NCBI RefSeq assembly: GCF_024679245.1
Contig: NC_090184.1
Coordinates: forward strand, 5,001-69,000
Length of the DNA stretch: 64,000 bases
From: Pseudorasbora parva
Taxonomy: Eukaryota > Chordata > Actinopteri > Cypriniformes > Gobionidae
Reading direction: 5' to 3'
The first letter of the stretch is position 1. Each line of letters begins with the position of its first letter. The translations under genes were made by a program, and so were the position numbers. This document shows positions 25,201 through 39,832 of the stretch, one piece after another. The notes below the pieces were generated by a model. That model was given only the letters and a program-made list of their open reading frames with translations, was not told the origin of the DNA and searched no databases.

Positions 25201-28200
25201 TTCAGGCTCCCAACGGTTGTCCTTGGTAAGGATGATGTCGGTTTGGTTCTAGCTTGCGCCTTAGGGGGAAAGGCTGGTAGAAGCTTGATGGGCTCTTCGG
25301 GGCTCATCCGCCAGTCTGACCCTCGACCTGGCCCCTTAAAAATCCATTCATTTATTATGGTGAATGGGGAGGTCAGGTTTGCCCCATTCGGGGGGCTCCC
25401 TGGGCCGTTGAGCTCGGCTGCCGGGGGTGGTGGCGATTGACTTCGCTATCTGCCCCAGGGCTGTGGTGTCTCTGTGGCTTTCGGGGGGTCCTTTGAAGGG
25501 TCTCCCGGCACTCTGGGGGTCTGGAGACCTGGGGAGGCTGAAAGTAAGTTTTGGCTATCCCTGGGTGGAAGGGCCTTCGGGGTCTTGGGGCCGAGAGGAT
25601 TGGGAATCTCTCGACCCTGGGGACTCCCGGGTACCTATCGGTTCACGAGGATGGGAATCTCGTGTCCGGTGGGGGCCTTGGGTTTCGGCTTGGGTGATCT
25701 TTAGGGGCTAAATCAGCAAGGGGGAGTTGGGCGGCGGTGATCCGTTCGCTGTCTGCTTTTTTCCCCCTGGGTCCCACGGGACCCAGCTGATTTGGGCAAG
25801 GGATCCCTTGGTGCCCTTCTGGAGGCCCTGCCTCTGGGGGACACGGGGGGGTTCCCACTCCCCGGATTAGCCGGGGAAGGCCCCACCAAAATCAGCAGGG
25901 GCTAAGGGGGAAGGACGATCTGATCGTCGCGGACCCTGGATCCCTAAGTTCCCTAAGAACTTGGCTGATTTGGGCACAGGACCCGGGGGAGACCGGTTAG
26001 TCCATTCGGCTGTAACATGGTTGCGGCCGGTGGGCTCTCTCGGTGCCCTTGGATCCAGCTCTGGGAAATCGGAGAGTGTTCCCTGTGGGGCTCTTAACGA
26101 GCATTGCGGGACCTCTTCCGATGGATCGGAGTTAGCCCCAAGAAGAGACCTTTTAGTCACAGACTCTTCTCGGGTGACCTGGGTAACCTAACGGTGATAA
26201 CAAAGGGTCACTTGGGGGAGTGGTAAGTATCCAGCCTTCCCGGGGTAACACCCGGTTGGGTGGCCTAGGGCGATGGGCCTTAATTGGAGCCCAATTTTTT
26301 ACGGTGACTATTGCCACTCACGCAACAGCACATTGTGCAACCAACATCCAACACACTGACATGTTTCTTCCCAGCTACTTTTTGCTTGTCTTCATTGCTG
26401 GACTTTGAGTTGTTCAACTCAAAAAAATACATTCTTACTTGACTCGTGGAGTCCACTTCCCGATACACATAGATTTCCTCGAACCCATACCCCTTCCTCC
26501 GACCCTGACCCCCCACCCCATCCCAACCCCAACCAACACACTAACCTTGGCCTACCAAAAAAATACTACAAACAAACCACTGACATCTACCTAAAAGATC
26601 AGGATTAGTTCACCATACATTAGAACCCAAAAAACAATTGTGGTTCTTTTTAGAAAAAACATAGCAATTGGGCTGGAGACACACGTTTGGGACTGATCCC
26701 CCAGACGGGCCGCCTCAGAGGAGGGTGTCTAGTGTTTAAAGAGCCGAAACACCCGATGATACTGAGGTACGCTACTGAAGATGTGTCTCAAACATTTCCC
26801 TCAGACATCTCACTTGAGGGAGTAAGAATCTCAAAGCAATACACTATCATTACCCACACTCCCACACTAACTCTAGCCACCACAAATCCACTCACATCAA
26901 CCCTACCAAACCCATTTTTTACACCAAAAAAACTTACCCACTAAGGCATCTTTTGACCAGAAAACGCTTTTCAAAAAACCATAAAATATAGAACTACCCC
27001 CACTCCTACACTAACCCTACCCATCACAAAACCTATTGGCATTAACCCTATCGACTAAAACCCTAATGTGAAACTCCACAAAACAAAAATAGATATTTTA
27101 ACGTAACCCTTATTCCAACCCTAACCCTACCCATCACAGACCCACTTGTATCAACCCCATCCACTAAAACCCCAATTTTGACAAAAATAGATACTAATGT
27201 AACCCTTACTCCTACCCTAATCCTACCCATCACAAACCCACTCGCATTAACCCTAATTTCAAACTTCATTGGACAAAAAATAGAGGCTAACCTAACCCTT
27301 ACTCCTACCCTAACCCTACCCATCACAGACCCACTCGCATCAACCCTATCGACAAAAACCTTAACTCCAAACTTCACTAGACAAAAAAATAGATACTAAC
27401 GTAGTCCCTACTCCTACCCTAATCCTACCCATCACAAACCAGTTTGCATTAACCCTAATTTGAAAATCCTTTAGACAAAAAAATAGATATTAACCTAGCC
27501 CTTACTCCTACCCTAATCCTACCCGTCACAAACCCACTGGCATCAACCTTATTGACAAACACCTTAATAGACACTAACGTAGCTCCTACTCCTACCCTAA
27601 ACCTACCCATCACAAACCTACTCGCATCAACCCTAATTAGAAAATCCATTAGACAAAAAAATTAGATACTAACCTAGCCCTTGCTCCTACCCTAATCCTA
27701 CCCAACACAAACCCACTGGCATCAACCCTATTGACAAAAACCTTAATTCAAAACTCCATAGACACTAACGTAGCTCCTACTCCTACCCTAAACCTACCCA
27801 TCACAAACCTACTCGCATCAACCCTAATTAGAAAATCCATTAGACAAAAAATTAGGTACTAACCTAGCCCTTACTCCTTCCCTAATCCTACCCGACACAA
27901 ACCCACTCGCATCAACCCTATCGACCAAAACCCTAAATTCAAAATTCCATTAGACAAAAAAATAGATACCAATATAAGCCCTACTCTTACAATACCCATT
28001 GTAAAAAACCATATAGGCTATACTTGCGCGTCAAGTAACCAATTAACCAAAAAAATCCCAAAAGCAAACTCCTAATTCAACCTATACAACTAATATTATC
28101 TAGGACAGGGTGACTAACAACCCACACACAAACTCCACCCACAAACCCAATTCTTGACCAAGATTTTAACCCTTAAAGCCAGACAGGAAGTTGTCGTATT

Positions 28201-29175
28201 TCATTAACGAAAGATATTACCGTATCGGGACAAAGACCAAAAGTACCGTCCTAATCACCACTCCTGACCACCCCAAACCCAATCAACTCGGACCTTTCCT
28301 TCAAAGTATGCGTCCGTTTTTATAAAAGCACTTTTTCTATTAAAACGCCTATATCTCGGAAAAGAAAGCACGCACCAAGGCCAAACTCAACCTCATAACA
28401 TCTCTCTGTAATACCTGTCACACCATAAAACCCTGAACTTCTGGGACCTTTCCTTACTAAATGCACCATTTCCTATCAAGCCACACATCGCGGCCTAAGG
28501 GGGCGCTAGAGTCTCACACGGGGGCACGTTCAATAGGCCCTATCCTCACCCTTCTTTGACGTGAATATCAACACTATAGCCCAACTCAACACAGAGATAT
28601 AGTCCATCTAAGTTGACACCTCGATAATCACCCTTTCAATCATTTAATCACCTTTTACCTAGACTTCAAATCCCCTGACCTGTTACATAGACTTCAAATT
28701 CCCTGACCTTTTACCACATACCGAAATACTCCACCTATGGGAGGATTGCAATGCTGGATCAGGATTATCGGGCTTCGGCTTGGTTCGCTGGTCCAGAGCA
28801 AGTTCAGATTGGAAACTTTGCAATTCCTAAAAACCAGGAAAGGAAACAAGAACAATCACTTTCATCAGTAAAACTTACCCATCAGACTAACCAAACCGAA
28901 AAGAACGGATTATAACAAACTTTACCCCAGTGTTCATAATTGATGGAAACATAAAGACAGAAGTTTCTTAAAACAACAAAACCAAAAGATAAAATAAGCT
29001 ACTCACCTTGCCCATAAGCCAAAAAAGGCATTGCTCCTAGACGGGAGCCAATCACAGGCGACACAGTATAGTCTGACAGGCGTCGGCCAGTGCCCCTCCT
29101 CATTCTCCCTACTTCAAACCTTTCCAGACGAGTTCTGGCTTGGGGGGAGATGTTGTAATTTTCCCTAACCTAACC
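22300..29175. repeat. Full distal 6.9 kb unit 3 (6876 bp)
   Basis: One base shorter than the others: an A-run near 28046 has seven A instead of eight. The seven-A state is also found in the truncated module copies (near 2990 and 36492), suggesting either slippage or exchange with them. Confidence 0.9.
25195..26219. promoter_or_regulatory. GC-rich block, unit 3
   Basis: Same as in unit 2 at every site compared. Confidence 0.38.
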
Positions 29176-32100
29176 TTGGCCAGAGCCATCGGACTAGACA
29201 TACTGTTCTATGCACAGGATCCTGAACAAATGGGCCCACAAATTAGATAAGATCCTCATCCCCTCCGGTTTCTCTCCTGCCCTCCGTGGTCGGTGGAGAA
29301 ACGGGATGGGGAGACGAATCGAACCCAGACAGGTTCGTTGGAAAATGTGAGACCCAGACAGGCCGCACATTTTCTGGTTCGTCCTCTTAAAAAAGGATCT
29401 CAATTTTAGGAGACACATGGTCAAAAATTCCCCTTTATCTAACCACTAGGTGACTGCCTTAGACCAGGATTAAACTCCGTGATTCGATCCTCACCACAGG
29501 CCAAAATACTTAACCATTGGGGGGTTTTGCGATGCTGGGTCAGGATTATCGAGCTTCGGCCTGATTCGCTGATCCAGAGCAAGTTCAGACCGGAAACTTC
29601 GCAATTCCTAAAAACCAGAAAGGGAAACAAAAATAATCATAAAATTATCAGTAAAGGTTAGCCATGACCCCACTAAAACTTACTCATCGAACTAACCCAA
29701 CCGAACGAAACGGATAACAAAAACCACACCTACTTTTATAACCTTCCACCTAACTGAATAAGACAAAAACCACAGAAGTTTCATAAATTATCAAAAGGAT
29801 ATATATATTAAAAAAATTATACGCCACCCACCTGACCCAAAAGCCCAAAAAAAAGGCACTGCTCCCAACGGGAGCCAATCACAGGCGACAACAGTATAGT
29901 CTGGCATGCGCAACCAGAGTCATCAGACTAAGACATACTGTCCCATGCACATGATCCAGTACAAATGGGCCCACAAATTAGATAGAAGATCCTCATCCCC
30001 TCCGGTTTCTCTCCTGCCCTCCGTGGTTGGTAGAGAAACGGGATGGGGAGACGAATCGAACCCAGACAGGTTCATTGGAAAATGTGAGACCCAGACAGGC
30101 CGCACATTTTCTGGTTCGTCCTCTTAAAAAAGGATCTCAATTTTAGGAGACACATGGTCAAAAATTCCCCTTTATCTAACCACTAGGTGACTCCCTTAGA
30201 CCAGGATTAAACTCCGTGATTCGATCCTCACCACAGGCCAAAATACTTAACCATTGGGGGGTTTTGCGATGCTGGGTCAGGATTATCGAGCTTCGGCCTG
30301 ATTCGCTGATCCAGAGCAAGTTCAGACCGGAAACTTCGCAATTCCTAAAAACCAGAAAGGGAAACAAAAATAATCATAAAATTATCAGTAAAGGTTAGCC
30401 ATGACCCCACTAAAACTTACTCATCGAACTAACCCAACCGAACGAAACGGATAACAAAAACCACACCTACTTTTATAGCCTTACACCTAACTGAATAAGG
30501 AGAAAAACCACAGAAGTTTCATAAATTAACAAAAGGATATATATATATATATTAAAAAAATTATACGCCACACACCTGACCCAAAAGCCCCCAAAAAAGG
30601 CACTGCTCCTAACGGGAGCCAATCACAGGCGACAACAGTATAGTCTGGCATGCGCAACCAGAGTCATCAGACTAAGACATACTGTCCCATGCACATGATC
30701 CAGTACAAATGGGCCCACAAATTAGATAAAAGATCCTCATCCCCTCCGGTTTTCTCTCCTGAACTTGCATAAATTAACAAAAGGATATAAAATAAATCAA
30801 TACACCACCCACCTGACCCATAAGCTAAAAAAAGGCACTGCTCTTAACGGGAACCAATCACAGGCGACATGTGTAACCAGAGTCATCGGACTAGACATAC
30901 TGTTCCATGCACATGATCCCTCTCAAATTTTAGGAGATACATGATCAAAAAAATCCCCGTTCACTATTAAACTACCCCTTAACCTACCCACCCCACTCCA
31001 CTCCACCCCTTAACCTATCCACCCCCCCACAACCTACCCCTTAATCTAAATCCTACCATCTTGCAAACCACACACTCTAAACACAAAACTACGGAAAAGT
31101 TAGTTTACTGTTTCTTTAAGGGTACGATAAACGACATTCGTTGTCAAATTTCGATAAATGGCATTCGCCATCGTGATCCGAAAAATGACACTCATCGCCA
31201 ACAATCCATGAGCCGACTTTTACCGTCAACCTTTCAGGAATCGTTTTTCGCTTAAAGACAATTCAGAGGTCGACCTTTACGATCGCCTTTTCATGAATTG
31301 TTCTTCAACCATCGACTTTCGTCGACAACAATTCATGGGTCAACTTTTACCGTCGACTTTTCATGAATCGTTATTCACGAACACATGTTCATGCAATTCA
31401 TGTATTGACTTTTACCGTCAACCTTTTATGAATGTCGTAGCCATTATTTGAACTAAAAAACCAAGACAGAGTGACTCAGCGGAACACCTTTTCTATCCAC
31501 GGTGACACAAAATGCCTTCTGGGAAATAACTTATAAAAACTTATCATCCTGAAAGTACACCTTCTAAAAATAAAAAATCAATCATCTTTTCTTTTAAAGA
31601 AGGAACAAACAGCGTTTACCAAAGAGATTTGTTCACCATTTAGAGCCTTTTTTAATGATATGCGAAATCCACAAATACAGGAGTTGTTTTTTACCTTTAA
31701 ACTTTCAAAAATCGTTTTTCGTTTATCAAAGATGATTCAGGGATTGACGCTTACCATCAACCCTTCATGAATCATTCTTCGATCATCGACTTTCATCGAC
31801 AAACAATTCATGAGTCAACTTTTACCGTCAACCAATCATGAATCATTATTCACGAATAAACGTTTGTGAGTATTTCATGGATTGACTTTTACCGTCAACT
31901 TTCATGAATCTCGTGATTTAAACCTAAAAACCACAATACAGCGACTCAACGGAACACCTTTTCTATCCGCGGTGACACAAGATGCCTTATGGGTAATAAC
32001 CTATAAAACTTACCCTCTTGCAAACAACACGCTCTATACATGACACTGCGGAAAACTTAACCGCCTTTTTTTAGGGTTCAGGCTCCCAACGGTTGTCCTT

Positions 32101-35100
32101 GGTAAGGATGATGTCGGTTTGGTTCTAGCTTGCGCCTTAGGGGGAAAGGCTGGTAGAAGCTTGATGGGCTCTTCGGGGCTCATCCGCCAGTCTGACCCTC
32201 GACCTGGCCCCTTAAAAATCCATTCATTTATTATGGTGAATGGGGAGGTCAGGTTTGCCCCATTCGGGGGGCTCCCTGGGCCGTTGAGCTCGGCTGCCGG
32301 GGGTGGTGGCGATTGACTTCGCTATCTGCCCCAGGGCTGTGGTGTCTCTGTGGCTTTCGGGGGGTCCTTTGAAGGGTCTCCCGGCACTCTGGGGGTCTGG
32401 AGACCTGGGGAGGCTGAAAGTAAGTTTTGGCTATCCCTGGGTGGAAGGGCCTTCGGGGTCTTGGGGCCGAGAGGATTGGGAATCTCTCGACCCTGGGGAC
32501 TCCCGGGTACCTATCGGTTCACGAGGATGGGAATCTCGTGTCCGGTGGGGGCCTTGGGTTTCGGCTTGGGTGATCTTTAGGGGCTAAATCAGCAAGGGGG
32601 AGTTGGGCGGCGGTGATCCGTTCGCTGTCTGCTTTTTTCCCCCTGGGTCCCACGGGACCCAGCTGATTTGGGCAAGGGATCCCTTGGTGCCCTTCTGGAG
32701 GCCCTGCCTCTGGGGGACACGGGGGGGTTCCCACTCCCCGGATTAGCCGGGGAAGGCCCCACCAAAATCAGCAGGGGCTAAGGGGGAAGGACGATCTGAT
32801 CGTCGCGGACCCTGGATCCCTAAGTTCCCTAAGAACTTGGCTGATTTGGGCACAGGACCCGGGGGAGACCGGTTAGTCCATTCGGCTGTAACATGGTTGC
32901 GGCCGGTGGGCTCTCTCGGTGCCCTTGGATCCAGCTCTGGGAAATCGGAGAGTGTTCCCTGTGGGGCTCTTAACGAGCATTGCGGGACCTCTTCCGATGG
33001 ATCGGAGTTAGCCCCAAGAAGAGACCTTTTAGTCACAGACTCTTCTCGGGTGACCTGGGTAACCTAACGGTGATAACAAAGGGTCACTTGGGGGAGTGGT
33101 AAGTATCCAGCCTTCCCGGGGTAACACCCGGTTGGGTGGCCTAGGGCGATGGGCCTTAATTGGAGCCCAATTTTTTACGGTGACTATTGCCACTCACGCA
33201 ACAGCACATTGTGCAACCAACATCCAACACACTGACATGTTTCTTCCCAGCTACTTTTTGCTTGTCTTCATTGCTGGACTTTGAGTTGTTCAACTCAAAA
33301 AAATACATTCTTACTTGACTCGTGGAGTCCACTTCCCGATACACATAGATTTCCTCGAACCCATACCCCTTCCTCCGACCCTGACCCCCCACCCCATCCC
33401 AACCCCAACCAACACACTAACCTTGGCCTACCAAAAAAATACTACAAACAAACCACTGACATCTACCTAAAAGATCAGGATTAGTTCACCATACATTAGA
33501 ACCCAAAAAACAATTGTGGTTCTTTTTAGAAAAAACATAGCAATTGGGCTGGAGACACACGTTTGGGACTGATCCCCCAGACGGGCCGCCTCAGAGGAGG
33601 GTGTCTAGTGTTTAAAGAGCCGAAACACCCGATGATACTGAGGTACGCTACTGAAGATGTGTCTCAAACATTTCCCTCAGACATCTCACTTGAGGGAGTA
33701 AGAATCTCAAAGCAATACACTATCATTACCCACACTCCCACACTAACTCTAGCCACCACAAATCCACTCACATCAACCCTACCAAACCCATTTTTTACAC
33801 CAAAAAAACTTACCCACTAAGGCATCTTTTGACCAGAAAACGCTTTTCAAAAAACCATAAAATATAGAACTACCCCCACTCCTACACTAACCCTACCCAT
33901 CACAAAACCTATTGGCATTAACCCTATCGACTAAAACCCTAATGTGAAACTCCACAAAACAAAAATAGATATTTTAACGTAACCCTTATTCCAACCCTAA
34001 CCCTACCCATCACAGACCCACTTGTATCAACCCCATCCACTAAAACCCCAATTTTGACAAAAATAGATACTAATGTAACCCTTACTCCTACCCTAATCCT
34101 ACCCATCACAAACCCACTCGCATTAACCCTAATTTCAAACTTCATTGGACAAAAAATAGAGGCTAACCTAACCCTTACTCCTACCCTAACCCTACCCATC
34201 ACAGACCCACTCGCATCAACCCTATCGACAAAAACCTTAACTCCAAACTTCACTAGACAAAAAAATAGATACTAACGTAGTCCCTACTCCTACCCTAATC
34301 CTACCCATCACAAACCAGTTTGCATTAACCCTAATTTGAAAATCCTTTAGACAAAAAAATAGATATTAACCTAGCCCTTACTCCTACCCTAATCCTACCC
34401 GTCACAAACCCACTGGCATCAACCTTATTGACAAACACCTTAATAGACACTAACGTAGCTCCTACTCCTACCCTAAACCTACCCATCACAAACCTACTCG
34501 CATCAACCCTAATTAGAAAATCCATTAGACAAAAAAATTAGATACTAACCTAGCCCTTGCTCCTACCCTAATCCTACCCAACACAAACCCACTGGCATCA
34601 ACCCTATTGACAAAAACCTTAATTCAAAACTCCATAGACACTAACGTAGCTCCTACTCCTACCCTAAACCTACCCATCACAAACCTACTCGCATCAACCC
34701 TAATTAGAAAATCCATTAGACAAAAAATTAGGTACTAACCTAGCCCTTACTCCTTCCCTAATCCTACCCGACACAAACCCACTCGCATCAACCCTATCGA
34801 CCAAAACCCTAAATTCAAAATTCCATTAGACAAAAAAATAGATACCAATATAAGCCCTACTCTTACAATACCCATTGTAAAAAACCATATAGGCTATACT
34901 TGCGCGTCAAGTAACCAATTAACCAAAAAAAATCCCAAAAGCAAACTCCTAATTCAACCTATACAACTAATATTATCTAGGACAGGGTGACTAACAACCC
35001 ACACACAAACTCCACCCACAAACCCAATTCTTGACCAAGATTTTAACCCTTAAAGCCAGACAGGAAGTTGTCGTATTTCATTAACGAAAGATATTACCGT

Positions 35101-36052
35101 ATCGGGACAAAGACCAAAAGTACCGTCCTAATCACCACTCCTGACCACCCCAAACCCAATCAACTCGGACCTTTCCTTCAAAGTATGCGTCCGTTTTTAT
35201 AAAAGCACTTTTTCTATTAAAACGCCTATATCTCGGAAAAGAAAGCACGCACCAAGGCCAAACTCAACCTCATAACATCTCTCTGTAATACCTGTCACAC
35301 CATAAAACCCTGAACTTCTGGGACCTTTCCTTACTAAATGCACCATTTCCTATCAAGCCACACATCGCGGCCTAAGGGGGCGCTAGAGTCTCACACGGGG
35401 GCACGTTCAATAGGCCCTATCCTCACCCTTCTTTGACGTGAATATCAACACTATAGCCCAACTCAACACAGAGATATAGTCCATCTAAGTTGACACCTCG
35501 ATAATCACCCTTTCAATCATTTAATCACCTTTTACCTAGACTTCAAATCCCCTGACCTGTTACATAGACTTCAAATTCCCTGACCTTTTACCACATACCG
35601 AAATACTCCACCTATGGGAGGATTGCAATGCTGGATCAGGATTATCGGGCTTCGGCTTGGTTCGCTGGTCCAGAGCAAGTTCAGATTGGAAACTTTGCAA
35701 TTCCTAAAAACCAGGAAAGGAAACAAGAACAATCACTTTCATCAGTAAAACTTACCCATCAGACTAACCAAACCGAAAAGAACGGATTATAACAAACTTT
35801 ACCCCAGTGTTCATAATTGATGGAAACATAAAGACAGAAGTTTCTTAAAACAACAAAACCAAAAGATAAAATAAGCTACTCACCTTGCCCATAAGCCAAA
35901 AAAGGCATTGCTCCTAGACGGGAGCCAATCACAGGCGACACAGTATAGTCTGACAGGCGTCGGCCAGTGCCCCTCCTCATTCTCCCTACTTCAAACCTTT
36001 CCAGACGAGTTCTGGCTTGGGGGGAGATGTTGTAATTTTCCCTAACCTAACC
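29176..36052. repeat. Full distal 6.9 kb unit 4 (6877 bp)
   Basis: Last unit of the distal array. Its right edge passes from CCCTAACCTAACC straight into telomere repeats, whereas units 1-3 continue into the next unit with TTGGCCAGAGCC. Its last 1.8 kb (34249-36052) matches 746-2549 at the chromosome tip. Confidence 0.9.
32071..33095. promoter_or_regulatory. GC-rich block, unit 4
   Basis: Same as in units 2 and 3 at every site compared. Confidence 0.38.
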
Positions 36053-36138
36053 CTAACCCTAACCCTAACCCTAACCCTAACCCTAACCCTAACCTAACCC
36101 TAACCCTAACCCTAACCTAACCCTAACCCTAACCCTAA
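36040..36138. repeat. Interstitial telomeric sequence
   Basis: Same repeat-by-repeat pattern of CCCTAA and CCTAA as 2537-2635. Confidence 0.95.
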
Positions 36139-37618
36139 TCCTACCCAACACAAACCCACTGGCATCAACCCTATTGACAAAAACCTTAATTCAAAACTCC
36201 ATAGACACTAACGTAGCTCCTACTCCTACCCTAAACCTACCCATCACAAACCTACTCGCATCAACCCTAATTAGAAAATCCATTAGACAAAAAATTAGGT
36301 ACTAACCTAGCCCTTACTCCTTCCCTAATCCTACCCGACACAAACCCACTCGCATCAACCCTATCGACCAAAACCCTAAATTCAAAATTCCATTAGACAA
36401 AAAAATAGATACCAATATAAGCCCTACTCTTACAATACCCATTGTAAAAAACCATATAGGCTATACTTGCGCGTCAAGTAACCAATTAACCAAAAAAATC
36501 CCAAAAGCAAACTCCTAATTCAACCTATACAACTAATATTATCTAGGACAGGGTGACTAACAACCCACACACAAACTCCACCCACAAACCCAATTCTTGA
36601 CCAAGATTTTAACCCTTAAAGCCAGACAGGAAGTTGTCGTATTTCATTAACGAAAGATATTACCGTATCGGGACAAAGACCAAAAGTACCGTCCTAATCA
36701 CCACTCCTGACCACCCCAAACCCAATCAACTCGGACCTTTCCTTCAAAGTATGCGTCCGTTTTTATAAAAGCACTTTTTCTATTAAAACGCCTATATCTC
36801 GGAAAAGAAAGCACGCACCAAGGCCAAACTCAACCTCATAACATCTCTCTGTAATACCTGTCACACCATAAAACCCTGAACTTCTGGGACCTTTCCTTAC
36901 TAAATGCACCATTTCCTATCAAGCCACACATCGCGGCCTAAGGGGGCGCTAGAGTCTCACACGGGGGCACGTTCAATAGGCCCTATCCTCACCCTTCTTT
37001 GACGTGAATATCAACACTATAGCCCAACTCAACACAGAGATATAGTCCACCTAAGTTGACACCTCGATAATCACCCTTTCAATCATTTAATCACCTTTTA
37101 CGTAGACTTCAAATCCCCTGACCTGTTACATAGACTTCAAATTCCCTGACCTTTTACCACATACCGAAATACTCCACCTATGGGAGGATTGCAATGCTGG
37201 ATCAGGATTATCGGGCTTCGGCTTGGTTCGCTGGTCCAGAGCAAGTTCAGATTGGAAACTTTGCAATTCCTAAAAACCAGGAAAGGAAACAAGAACAATC
37301 ACTTTCATCAGTAAAACTTACCCATCAGACTAACCAAACCGAAAAGAACGGATTATAACAAACTTTACCCCAGTGTTCATAATTGATGGAAACATAAAGA
37401 CAGAAGTTTCTTAAAACAACAAAACCAAAAGATAAAATAAGCTACTCACCTTGCCCATAAGCCAAAAAAGGCATTGCTCCTAGACGGGAGCCAATCACAG
37501 GCGACACAGTATAGTCTGACAGGCGTCGGCCAGTGCCCCTCCTCATTCTCCCTACTTCAAACCTTTCCAGACGAGTTCTGGCTTGGGGGGAGATGTTGTA
37601 ATTTTCCCTAACCTAACC
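36139..37618. repeat. Left-truncated 6.9 kb unit, module variant, copy 2
   Basis: Same left breakpoint and diagnostic variants as 2636-4115 (CCACCTAAG, TTTTACGTAGAC, seven-A run). Confidence 0.9.
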
Positions 37619-37646
37619 CTAACCCTAACCCTAACCCTAACCCTAA
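37606..37646. repeat. Short interstitial telomeric sequence
   Basis: Counterpart of 4103-4143, between the truncated unit and the hairpin element. Confidence 0.93.
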
Positions 37647-38066
37647 GCCCAATCGACTGGGCGTGCCCCAATTAGTATATACACCAATTTTGTTCCACCT
37701 AGCACAAAAGGAAGCAAAATGCACCGGGGGGTGCAATATCACAAAAGGTGCAATATCATATCTCGGCACCTGGTGGCGCTAGAGGCATGGGACCAAGCCC
37801 AATCGACTGGGCGTGGCCTAATTAGTATATGGGCGAAGGTTGCTCCCCCTAGGACCAAAGGGGGTGGAGTTAAAGCGGGGGTGCACTTGTGGGGGTGCAA
37901 AACCATATCTCGAAAAGGGGAGGAGCTAGAGGGATGGGACCACGCCCAATCGACAGGGCGTGGCCTAATTAGTATAAGGGCGAAGTTTCTGCCCCCTAGG
38001 ACCAAAGGGGGCGGAGTTACGGGGGGGGTGCACTTCAAGGGGGTGCACTTTTCGTTTTTATCCCTA
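37647..38066. repeat. Hairpin-rich 420 bp element, copy 2
   Basis: No difference seen from the copy at 4144. Telomere repeats lie on both sides. Confidence 0.75.
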
Positions 38067-38324
38067 TAACCTAACCCTAACCCTAACCCTAACCCTAACC
38101 CTAACCCTAACCCTAACCCTAACCCTAACCCTAACCCTAACCCCTAACCCTAACCCTAACCCTAACCCTAACCCTAACCCTAACCCTAACCTAACCCTAA
38201 CCCTAACCCTAACCCTAACCCTAACCCTAACCCTAACCCTAACCCTAACCCTAACCCTAACCCTAACCCTAACCCTAACCTAACCCTAACCCTAACCCTA
38301 ACCTAACCCTAACCCTAACCCTAA
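38067..38324. repeat. Interstitial telomeric sequence
   Basis: Matches the start of the 4564 tract for eleven repeats, then departs at 38141 with a CCCCTAA variant. This marks the right limit of the 33,503 bp-offset duplication. It ends with the same CCTAA pattern that precedes the truncated units at 2636 and 36139. Confidence 0.95.
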
Positions 38325-39804
38325 TCCTACCCAACACAAACCCACTGGCATCAACCCTATTGACAAAAACCTTAATTCAAAACTCCATAGACACTAACGT
38401 AGCTCCTACTCCTACCCTAAACCTACCCATCACAAACCTACTCGCATCAACCCTAATTAGAAAATCCATTAGACAAAAAATTAGGTACTAACCTAGCCCT
38501 TACTCCTTCCCTAATCCTACCCGACACAAACCCACTCGCATCAACCCTATCGACCAAAACCCTAAATTCAAAATTCCATTAGACAAAAAAATAGATACCA
38601 ATATAAGCCCTACTCTTACAATACCCATTGTAAAAAACCATATAGGCTATACTTGCGCGTCAAGTAACCAATTAACCAAAAAAATCCCAAAAGCAAACTC
38701 CTAATTCAACCTATACAACTAATATTATCTAGGACAGGGTGACTAACAACCCACACACAAACTCCACCCACAAACCCAATTCTTGACCAAGATTTTAACC
38801 CTTAAAGCCAGACAGGAAGTTGTCGTATTTCATTAACGAAAGATATTACCGTATCGGGACAAAGACCAAAAGTACCGTCCTAATCACCACTCCTGACCAC
38901 CCCAAACCCAATCAACTCGGACCTTTCCTTCAAAGTATGCGTCCGTTTTTATAAAAGCACTTTTTCTATTAAAACGCCTATATCTCGGAAAAGAAAGCAC
39001 GCACCAAGGCCAAACTCAACCTCATAACATCTCTCTGTAATACCTGTCACACCATAAAACCCTGAACTTCTGGGACCTTTCCTTACTAAATGCACCATTT
39101 CCTATCAAGCCACACATCGCGGCCTAAGGGGGCGCTAGAGTCTCACACGGGGGCACGTTCAATAGGCCCTATCCTCACCCTTCTTTGACGTGAATATCAA
39201 CACTATAGCCCAACTCAACACAGAGATATAGTCCACCTAAGTTGACACCTCGATAATCACCCTTTCAATCATTTAATCACCTTTTACGTAGACTTCAAAT
39301 CCCCTGACCTGTTACATAGACTTCAAATTCCCTGACCTTTTACCACATACCGAAATACTCCACCTATGGGAGGATTGCAATGCTGGATCAGGATTATCGG
39401 GCTTCGGCTTGGTTCGCTGGTCCAGAGCAAGTTCAGATTGGAAACTTTGCAATTCCTAAAAACCAGGAAAGGAAACAAGAACAATCACTTTCATCAGTAA
39501 AACTTACCCATCAGACTAACCAAACCGAAAAGAACGGATTATAACAAACTTTACCCCAGTGTTCATAATTGATGGAAACATAAAGACAGAAGTTTCTTAA
39601 AACAACAAAACCAAAAGATAAAATAAGCTACTCACCTTGCCCATAAGCCAAAAAAGGCATTGCTCCTAGACGGGAGCCAATCACAGGCGACACAGTATAG
39701 TCTGACAGGCGTCGGCCAGTGCCCCTCCTCATTCTCCCTACTTCAAACCTTTCCAGACGAGTTCTGGCTTGGGGGGAGATGTTGTAATTTTCCCTAACCT
39801 AACC
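38325..39804. repeat. Left-truncated 6.9 kb unit, module variant, copy 3
   Basis: Third copy of the truncated module, 2186 bp from copy 2, with the same breakpoint and variants. Confidence 0.9.
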
Positions 39805-39832
39805 CTAACCCTAACCCTAACCCTAACCCTAA
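39792..39832. repeat. Short interstitial telomeric sequence
   Basis: Third counterpart of 4103-4143. Confidence 0.93.
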
